The notes under the pieces were generated by a model that was not told where the DNA came from, ran no database searches, and saw nothing but the letters and a program-made list of their open reading frames with translations. Of a DNA stretch of 64,000 bases, positions 59,301-64,000 are shown piece after piece. The translations under genes and the position numbers were made by a program. Positions within the stretch are counted from its first letter, which is position 1. The number at the start of each line of letters is the position of its first letter. The stretch comes from Haliotis asinina (taxonomy: Eukaryota > Mollusca > Gastropoda > Lepetellida > Haliotidae), in NCBI RefSeq assembly GCF_037392515.1, contig NC_090288.1:57583673-57647672 (forward strand), given 5' to 3'.

Positions 59301-61316
59301 AGCAAACATTGCAGACTGTTGACAATCAACCTAGTTACGTATGTTTACAGATTCGTTCCTGTACTCTGTATGGAGATATTCTGTGTGTTACAGCGCCAGT
59401 ACGACTTCACCAAATACCAGATGGCTGATGTTACGGACTCCTTCGAGGCTCAGATGTTCCTCAGTATGAAGAGACAGCAGGAGGAGGAGGAAGCACCTGA
59501 TTCCCCGAGGAAAGACCTGAACACCTTCAACCGGAGCCCTCGTCGCTCCCACTACGATCACATTGCACCACAGATGTACTCCGAGTCACCAACAACCACC
59601 AGTGATGATGACACCAGCTTCAGCACTTGGAAAGCCCCAGTGAGTCGGCAGGCACACACAGCTTCTTTTTAGAGTTGATTCAAGGGATGAATACTGGTTT
59701 ATGGCATTATATATCATGTGTACATGATCATGCTTTTTAGCCCCAATGCATGAAGCATCTAAGTCTGTATTGATTCATGTGCACTATAGCAGAAGCTGAT
59801 GATGATTTAATGAACTCTCAGTGTGGTCTTCTAATTACAATCACAACTTTGTTAAATGAAGTATCTTTATGTATATATGTTCATGTACGCCGTAGCAGAA
59901 ACAGATCACTAAACTATCAGTGGTGTTGAAATGATTACCACCTCTTTGATGTGCTTATAGAGTTTGTATGAAACTGAGTGAAATATGTTTTGATGTAGAT
60001 CCACCAGATGCCACACAACTATCAAGATGAAATGAAATCACGGCTCAGCAGTGATACCTTAACATCATCAAACCCAAGGTAGGTGATTCTTCCCTCCCTG
60101 GGAGAATACAAAACTTTACCCTGTGAATGCTGAAAGACCATGCCATGGTCTGTGAGAAAATACATGTCACTGTATCATGACTGTAATGATTATAGCGGTG
60201 CTATCAAACTGTATATGTAGTGTTCAGTATACAAACTAGTAAATACTGATCAACCAAGTCACACATGGATCTTCCCAGTCCAAGATTTAGTCAGCTTCAA
60301 ATATTCCTTCGCTCCTTACCTTGTCATACAGAAAAAAAGTGCAGTGTGATCAGTTTTGACAGTATTCTAGTGATGTCTTGTGATTGGAGTTGGAGCATGG
60401 CACTGTTTGTGTTGAACAATTCGTTGTGTCTATTATTATTCATTATATAGACCAGTGTGTGTTATAGAATCAGTCGTGTTATGTGAGATCCTGGAACAAG
60501 TCTTGAGTAGGCAGACTGTAGTTTTGATGTGATGCATGTTATAGAGACTGGAGTGGAGTGTACAGTCCCCCGATTGTCCTGCCAGGCGACCTGAACCACA
60601 CCGGCCACATGGTGGAGGAGATCCCAGAGTCTCACAACATAGGTGAGGGGACCACAAGATGTATGTCTGTGCTCAGTGCCTCACTTATAAGACTAAAAAT
60701 ATTTAGTGACCTTCAAACCTGCCATTGTTAACTCTTTCAAGTAAGGATGCAATGCAATAGTGTTGAACTAATACTGCACAGACCTCAGACCTCATTATGT
60801 GATGGCAGATCTTCTAAGAGTATGCAGAGGTTCAGAAATGGCCTTACAGATATATGAATCGCTTACTTTTAGCATTATGCTCATTCCAATTAACTTGGAA
60901 GGAATTTTGTGTCATGTGACTAACAATTTTCAACATATGGAGCTTCATAACGATTGGTCACGTGTATTTCTGTCCAGAATCTTCCTTTCATGAAAACGTG
61001 CATCATATTGAACTGACTGGTAGACCTTGTAGGTTCAAATTCCTTTTTGACCTCCACTATTACACTTAGGACCAAAATAGGCTTGGCTATTTTCCTGATG
61101 ACTGTAGGACAGTGTAGGCATCATATCAGACTTGTCAGGGGAATGTCTGTAAATGATGACATAATTCCTTTTCCAGATTCTAGTGGTCTTCAGTCAAATG
61201 GCGAAGACACGGATGATGATAAGGTGAACCTCCTGTTTGACCCCAGTCTCAACTGTTACTATGACCCGGTAACGCGGAAGTATTATGAACTGAAGGGCAC
61301 ACCAGGGATAGGCTGA
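32301..61316 (+). CDS. CFAP20DC: CFAP20 domain-containing protein (C3orf67 orthologue), 20 coding exons
   Basis: Coding exons: 32,301-32,321; 32,701-32,787; 34,878-34,971; 35,139-35,211; 36,243-36,357; 39,832-39,988; 41,382-41,473; 41,856-41,943; 43,299-43,390; 44,072-44,120; 44,424-44,612; 49,847-49,975; 50,408-50,740; 56,634-56,784; 57,385-57,487; 58,431-58,883; 59,394-59,639; 59,999-60,078; 60,545-60,642; 61,177-61,316. All junctions are GT-AG and phases close to 929 residues plus TGA. Residues 1 to ~213 form the CFAP20/DUF667 domain: MFRHDFQ-GGPYFEIFSAQGK, TTRIQLPKDS, ETQVTPLHARIPLNVVRKAV, WLNLCLDLVSLVGETW, AISANCKLKRVF. A second conserved block is YHIAFGSKV (about 250-260). The rest is Ser-, Arg- and acidic-rich and probably disordered, with FTKYQMADVTDSFEAQMFLS, WSGVYSPPIVLP and a final LLFDPSLNCYYDP/KYYEL motif, all alignable with human C3orf67. 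CFAP20 proteins act at ciliary and flagellar doublet microtubules; a ciliary role here is family-based inference. ATG choice rests on similarity to human MFKNEYQGGPF. Confidence 0.93.
33156..34046. mobile_element. pogo/Tigger-like non-autonomous transposon, 891 bp
   Basis: TA-flanked termini: 'TA cagtcgaaccccgttta' left and 'taaacagggttcgactg TA' right. The CAGT start, TA target and termini reading like 'gaccccgtttatccgg' are typical of pogo-type Tc1/mariner elements. No transposase is seen. It lies in the intron between coding exons 2 and 3 of CFAP20DC. Confidence 0.75.
35317..35465 (+). repeat. tRNA-derived SINE, + orientation
   Basis: A well-kept copy: 'gagatagcctagtggtttaa', 'gagtttgattccccacatgg', 'gatattgctggaatattgct', 'gaaatgaaactcactgac'. 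It lies in the intron after coding exon 4 of CFAP20DC. A second 3'-half fragment lies at about 35,700-35,780. Confidence 0.85.
36383..36817. mobile_element. pogo/Tigger-like non-autonomous transposon, 435 bp
   Basis: Left 'TA gagtgagatcccagatac', right 'gatatctggggtctcactg TA'. The ends are imperfectly inverted, with 'cggatattccgtaacccgg' inside. It lies in the intron after coding exon 5 of CFAP20DC, starting about 25 bp past the donor. Confidence 0.7.
37430..38060. repeat. Unclassified repeat-like sequence, left block
   Basis: GC-richer than the surrounding intron ('aggttcaccttcccctgaag', 'ctctccagtggagagcgtcc', 'gagtcaggctgggtttgggt') and ended abruptly by the palindrome at 38,069. It looks like old mobile DNA, but no family could be assigned. 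Confidence 0.3.
38069..38227. repeat. 159-bp near-perfect palindrome (foldback)
   Basis: Arms of about 58 bp (from 'ataaacatcatgtgttgg' to 'gaagcacgggaat') are almost identical in inverse. The middle continues as a weaker inverted repeat around 'cggcgtcagccg' at 38,148. It may be the joined termini of a foldback or hAT-like MITE. The 290 bp to its right contain two TGACGTCA sites (near 38,365 and 38,405). Confidence 0.85.
38860..39290. repeat. Unclassified repeat-like sequence with inverted motif
   Basis: 'catacaaaccagtagaggtaactgattctt' (shown only in part: 'agaggtaactgattctt') near 38,940 recurs inverted near 39,260 as 'aagaatcagttacctct'. This suggests the termini or subterminal repeats of an old element, unclassified. 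Confidence 0.3.
40417..40906. mobile_element. pogo/Tigger-like non-autonomous transposon, 490 bp
   Basis: Left 'TA cagtcaggccgcggtaatcc', right 'ggactaacgcggcctgactg TA'. A TA target duplication and CAGT ends are again seen; no coding part. It lies in the intron after coding exon 6 of CFAP20DC. Confidence 0.75.
41290..41338 (-). repeat. SINE fragment, - orientation
   Basis: Only the tRNA head remains: 'gcgaatgctttaaccactag' and 'gctacccca'. It is about 45 bp upstream of a CFAP20DC exon. Confidence 0.5.
42437..42700 (-). mobile_element. Possible remnant of a pogo-type transposase (HTH_psq-like segment)
   Basis: The - strand frame contains KASYQQCSQEALDNDHKAV followed by SITYATLHDKLNGKS. This resembles the Psq/CENP-B helix-turn-helix pattern of pogo-like transposases (..ALxxAxxAV..xG..S...A...Y.IP.STLHDKxxGK) with a shortened middle. 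No DDE domain was recognised. It lies antisense in the intron after coding exon 8 of CFAP20DC. Confidence 0.35.
43945..44030 (+). repeat. SINE fragment, + orientation
   Basis: 'gtagggtagcctggtgttag', 'gaaccaggtttgatttcc' mark the tRNA-like head of the common SINE, 40 bp upstream of a CFAP20DC acceptor. Confidence 0.5.
44281..44460 (+). repeat. 53-bp tandem repeat spanning the 3' splice site and start of CFAP20DC coding exon 11
   Basis: The unit ATGGTTATG..., 'gtacttagacctgtc', 'ttctatgtttttatctag' repeats with exact 53-bp spacing: 'atggttatg' at 44,318, 44,371 and 44,424. The third start is the first base of the coding exon. The repeat takes in the acceptor and the first ~36 exon bases. The first upstream copy keeps an intact acceptor (tttattcag at 44,309-44,317); the second has lost its AG (atctcg). 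Confidence 0.9.
44645..49560 (+). mobile_element. DIRS-type (tyrosine recombinase) retroelement fossil, copy 1
   Basis: A ~4.9-kb fossil, sense to CFAP20DC, in the intron after the exon ending 44,612. Inverted terminal repeats of ~190 bp (about 44,650-44,838 and 49,345-49,530) share 'cctcaagcttcgcttag', 'gacggaagtatctg'-like and 'gcagactccacgag' blocks. Parts in order: gag-like region (about 45.3-46.8 kb), reverse transcriptase (46.8-47.6), RNase H (47.6-48.0, SLQGWGAHLND), tyrosine recombinase (48.4-49.1, LYDDKWATFEKF). It is broken at several places. The two ITRs differ by roughly 13% by eye, so it is the older of the two DIRS copies. Confidence 0.8.
48839..48938. mobile_element. 100-bp MITE nested in DIRS copy 1
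   Basis: 29-bp nearly perfect inverted arms, 'gtgcaaccaccaaaggtaaa' at the left and 'taccattggtggttgcac' at the right, enclose ~40 bp. It lies inside the recombinase part of the DIRS fossil and is therefore a later insertion. Confidence 0.7.
49590..49760. repeat. Degenerate tandem repeat, about three copies of a ~50-bp unit
   Basis: 'tgttcagacaatttttggaa', 'tgttcagacagtgtttagaa' and related 'ggaattagaaagaattcaac' segments recur. It lies between DIRS copy 1 and the next CFAP20DC exon. Confidence 0.65.
51148..56457 (+). mobile_element. DIRS-type (tyrosine recombinase) retroelement fossil, copy 2
   Basis: A ~5.3-kb fossil, sense to CFAP20DC, in the intron between the exons ending 50,740 and starting 56,634. 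Inverted repeats at about 51,160-51,306 and 56,235-56,390 share 'aggtagtggaacacctgaaa', 'acattcacactcacccatg'-like and 'ggtcagctgatcggccatga' blocks. Parts: gag-like region (about 51.4-52.6 kb), reverse transcriptase (about 52.9-53.9), RNase H (53.96-54.27, ISLQGWGVHE, IHTDNSTVAFYINKQG), tyrosine recombinase (54.67-55.7, LYDDKWKRFETYV, ATAARMSEIHALD). It is broken at several places, but the RNase H and most of the recombinase are well kept. ITR divergence is only about 3-4% by eye, so it is younger than copy 1, and its coding parts belong to a different DIRS lineage. Confidence 0.85.
56465..56633 (+). repeat. ~70-bp tandem repeat ending in the 3' splice site of CFAP20DC coding exon 14
   Basis: 'cttgctctgt' followed by 'tgtgctgccgtattgcactg' recurs at 56,478, 56,546 and 56,617. 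The last copy supplies the acceptor 'gctctgtccaacag'. A related piece ('gtgctgctgtattgcactaa') lies at 51,115-51,135, on the far side of DIRS copy 2, so the element inserted into this array. Confidence 0.8.
57190..57345 (+). repeat. tRNA-derived SINE, + orientation
   Basis: 'gtggggtagtctatgggtta', 'gttctattccccacgtggga', 'gagatattgctgtaatattc', 'gcagcataaattttggctg'. It lies about 40 bp upstream of a CFAP20DC acceptor. Confidence 0.8.
57690..58290. repeat. Minisatellite, ~40-bp unit, about 14 copies
   Basis: Unit approximately 'tcaggtcttgatgaagggg' plus 'caagaaatagccccacaatg', with substitutions and indels. It lies in the CFAP20DC intron between exons ending 57,487 and starting 58,431. Both strands have open frames across part of it as a side effect of the repeat; no gene is proposed. 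Confidence 0.9.
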
Positions 61317-62130
61317 GCCAGTCCAAGCATTCCAGTGTCTTCAGTTGTCATAGCGACAATATTCCACGTGCAAAATTCCACACCACGAAGTTTTTCAGAT
61401 CTGTGTGTGTTCCAATTACATATGCAACTCCCTGTGAAGTATTAAACCAGAAAGATACCATGCATATTTTCTCACAATTTGTTGAGTTAAGTGGAAGGCA
61501 GCCCTGGATTTTTAATGCCATTCAATTACCCTCTTTGACATATTTGTGGCAGCACCCTTTTAAGTATGTCTACCTTTTAAAACAAGCATCTCTAGCTGCA
61601 TTAAATACGCGTGGCTCTTCAAAGATTGACAGTCAGGTTTATTAATATATGAATAAGTTATCAACATGATCAGAAGTTTAGACTAGTTAATATATAGTGG
61701 AGTATAGGTAGTCTGTGCACTTAAAACATGGAATAAGATTGTTTGATATTACTGGACAGATTCCATCTGTGATGTAAATATCCGACTGTTACTGTGATAA
61801 TTATTTCATGACTTGTACATTCAAAATATTTCCTGTTATCAGAATAATCTCTGTTGGTGTTTCGTTATCAACAAGTGGACAAAGCACTTGTATAGCAAGC
61901 AGATATATCTTCTTGTTATTGTATTCAGTGTATTGACAGGGAAGGGAAAGTCAGGGCTATGAGTTTGATACCTTCCTGGATCAAATATTTTTGTAATTAT
62001 GTAAATTGTACATATAAAATACAGATTGATTGATGTTCTTTGTTTTCTTGTTGACAAAGTAGTGCTGTGATGTGTCATGCAGATATCCAGTGTTCTATGT
62101 GATAATATGAGTATCCGATCCAGAGAGTGA

Positions 62131-62136
62131 AATAAA
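62131..62136 (+). promoter_or_regulatory. CFAP20DC: Polyadenylation signal of CFAP20DC
   Basis: AATAAA about 815 bp after the stop codon, followed by T- and GT-rich sequence. It is the best placed signal in the 3' flank; earlier weaker sites cannot be excluded. Confidence 0.5.
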
Positions 62137-62149
62137 TCTTTCTTGTGTG

Positions 62150-63318
62150 GGGTGAACTGAAACAGGCGTGTCACATTGAAGACTTTTACAAATATTTTAC
62201 TAATATTGCAACATGAATGCGTGTGGATTGATGCAATTTGAATTTAAACAATTTGATATGGCCATGGACTGCTATATCAGAAAAATGAAAGCCAAAACAC
62301 TTCCACACAAACACTGAATCATCTTATCAACAAGACTGTTGTTTCACTTACAGCTGTTGGGAACTTCATCATGAGTCTCTGGGCATATTTACAAAATTTA
62401 TATGCTCAAATTTCCTCTGTATGGGCTATTGATTTTAGACATACAACAATACTAAGATTGATTTGTGTATGTGGGTCCTCCCATCGTAACATGACAGTGT
62501 TGCAGGCATATCCAAAGTGATCATAGTTGTACAACTCGACAACACATGCATTGTTACCAACGCTGGGGTCCATTTTGGGTGTGAACCGATGGGCAGGAAA
62601 TGCTGACATGACTAAGGGACTTAACTCCACACCAAATTCAGGGAATACAGGCCACTTTTCCATCCATTCCACCTTGCTTTTGAACATAATGAAATGTTAA
62701 CAAGTGCAAAAGACTGAACATTTAATGACTTAACATGTTTCTATCAGTATATACAATTCTACTTTCATAGTTTGGCAACAGGATTTGTTTTGTCATATAA
62801 TCCGAACATGCACCATAAGAATATTGAAGAAAATACTGGTCAAGTATTGGTGAACATGGGTTGTTGTGAAGGGTTACACACAAAATGAAAACCTGTGGCG
62901 CAATGTGTAAAATATGTCAATTTTTGTCTTAAATGATGAAAAGTACTTTAAGAAGTATTTTTAATAAGAAGCATCTTTGGCACTACAGGAAATATAATGA
63001 AAGAACGTACAAAAGACAATTCTATCCACCAGTGCACCTAAGCAATCGACAAGGACTGGATGTTAAATGACTTCAGTTTTTCGTACTGATATTTTGTAAA
63101 CTGACAATCTGTATACATGGACTATATATACTTACATAACTGATTTTGTACATCTGAATGTAGTTCAAGGCACTGTTGCAGAAATAACTAGACAAGACTC
63201 TATACTAGCTGGCCTGTGTCACCCAGTCAGCTGTAGAAATATTTACATGTATCTACACAGCGGTGTATGTACACAATCCTTCACACGTCACAGTCATGTC
63301 TTAGTCAGGCCTCGGTTT
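62150..63318. other. 3' flank of CFAP20DC; possibly 3' UTR of a - strand gene
   Basis: No convincing exon. A 93-codon - strand frame at 62,406-62,687 has no recognised motif and lacks flanking splice signals that fit it. If the exon at 63,319-63,417 is real, this stretch would be its 3' UTR. Confidence 0.3.
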
Positions 63319-63417
63319 CTAGGTACATTTCTGCAGATATTGTGACAACTGTGATGTTGGATGTATCTCATTATTTACTGTCTTGTCCATCTGTTCCTGC
63401 CGTGATGTGATGGGCCA
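63319..63417 (-). CDS. Candidate last exon of an unidentified - strand gene
   Basis: On the - strand a good acceptor ('gtatgttcttgtatttcag') precedes a 32-codon frame beginning WPITSRQEQMDKTV, ending LSQYLQKCT and closed by TAG at 63,319-63,321. The other two frames stop within about 15 codons. Composition is protein-like, but the family is not recognised and the rest of the gene would lie beyond 64,000. It could equally be chance. Confidence 0.35.
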   Translation of the reverse strand, partial: WPITSRQEQMDKTVNNEIHPTSQLSQYLQKCT

Positions 63418-63680
63418 CTGAAATACAAGAACATACATTAGAGAGGCTGCAGCAAATGAAACGTTGGATTTTCATACAAATTTCTCATATATGAAAAGGA
63501 AGTTTCTATATCGCATTGTGGACATTTTTCATGATGTGATTCAGATGAAGCTAGACTTTAGTAGGACCATGAATATTGTGTATTACACATTTGTCTCAAG
63601 TTCTGTTTGTTGTTTACTACTGCACTCAGTAAATGTTCTGCTATATGATGGCTGTCTGTAATATTCAAGTAGGGACGAGA

Positions 63681-63843
63681 AATATGACAAAATGTTATGG
63701 ATGTCAACTTCTTTATTGTTTTCACAACATTTCTGGGCTATTCCTTGCCCCTTCTACCACCTGACAAAGGGGGAAGGAATAAGCCCAGAGACACTGTGAA
63801 AACAATAAAGAAGAAGTTGACATCCATAACATTTTGTCATATA
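63681..63843. repeat. Foldback of two Penelope-like element termini
   Basis: The left arm ('atgacaaaatgttatggatg', 'tcaacttctttattgttttc') is mirrored by the right arm ('gaaaacaataaag', 'gttgacatccataacattt') around 63,762. Both arms resemble the terminal block at 2,460-2,530 ('ggatatcaacttctttatt', 'cacaacgtttcgg', 'catcagg'). The hammerhead-like core is degraded here ('cctgacaaa' for CTGATGA). Confidence 0.65.
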
Positions 63844-63884
63844 TTAGAATACCAACTTCTAAATACCTCTCAAGAACCTCACAG

Positions 63885-64000
63885 GGACGAGACAATCCAA
63901 AGACTGACATCCTGAGCATCAATCAACTCAAATGAAGTTCAATGACTTGTGTCAACCAAGACAGTGAGCCTGATCCTTGTCACATTTCAATAGTTACTAC
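63885..64000 (+). repeat. Gastropod dispersed repeat, decayed, running off the window
   Basis: 'cgagacaatccaaagactga', 'cctgagcatcaatcaactc', 'gacttgtgtcaaccaagaca' follow the order of the copy at 23,237-23,572. Confidence 0.6.

Noticed and set aside
62406-62687. 93-codon - strand open frame
   Set aside because: No homology recognised and no acceptor or promoter placed to use it; more likely 3' UTR or intergenic sequence.

Overview
This is invertebrate nuclear DNA, AT-rich, with genes split by GT-AG introns. The repeats point to a marine gastropod, most likely an abalone (Haliotis). Many copies occur of a tRNA-derived SINE (A-box-like 'tagcctagtggttaaag', B-box-like 'ggttcgattcccc') and of a gastropod dispersed repeat ('cactcagcaatattccagctatatgg ... 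accagacaatccagtgatca'). The species call is inference from repeat recognition. The gene models were built by hand from splice sites, reading-phase closure and family resemblance.

Left part (about 3.5-20 kb): a small SOUL/heme-binding protein (HEBP2-like) cluster. It holds a broken copy on + (3,560-4,525), an intact four-coding-exon gene on - (CDS 6,948-10,438; TATA box near 11,730; no signal peptide) and an intact five-exon gene on + (15,993-19,439; N-terminal signal peptide). The broken copy and the + gene share an intronic SINE, so the copy arose by DNA-level duplication. A 5'-truncated Penelope-like retroelement (about 2,450-3,560, -) abuts the broken copy and carries a hammerhead-ribozyme-like core.

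Middle (22.3-29.1 kb): TMA7 on -, four coding exons and 64 residues, the same length as human TMA7. It is head to head, across about 350 bp, with the apparent first exon of the largest gene in the window.

Right part (29.1-62.15 kb, +): CFAP20DC (C3orf67 orthologue), a CFAP20/DUF667-domain protein. I recover 20 coding exons (32,301-61,316) that join in frame to 929 codons plus stop. Its introns hold most of the mobile DNA: two different DIRS-type tyrosine-recombinase retroelement fossils (about 44.65-49.56 and 51.15-56.46 kb), three pogo/Tigger-like TA-flanked non-autonomous elements, a 159-bp near-perfect palindrome, a copy of a TTAA-flanked repeat also present in TMA7, SINEs, and minisatellites. 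Two of the tandem repeats overlap 3' splice sites. A possible last exon of another - strand gene lies at 63,319-63,417.

I found no operon, CRISPR array, phage or prokaryote-type system. The most unusual observations are the tandemly repeated splice acceptor and exon start at CFAP20DC exon 12, the hammerhead-like motif in the Penelope fragment, and the SOUL duplication with a cytosolic-type and a secreted-type survivor.
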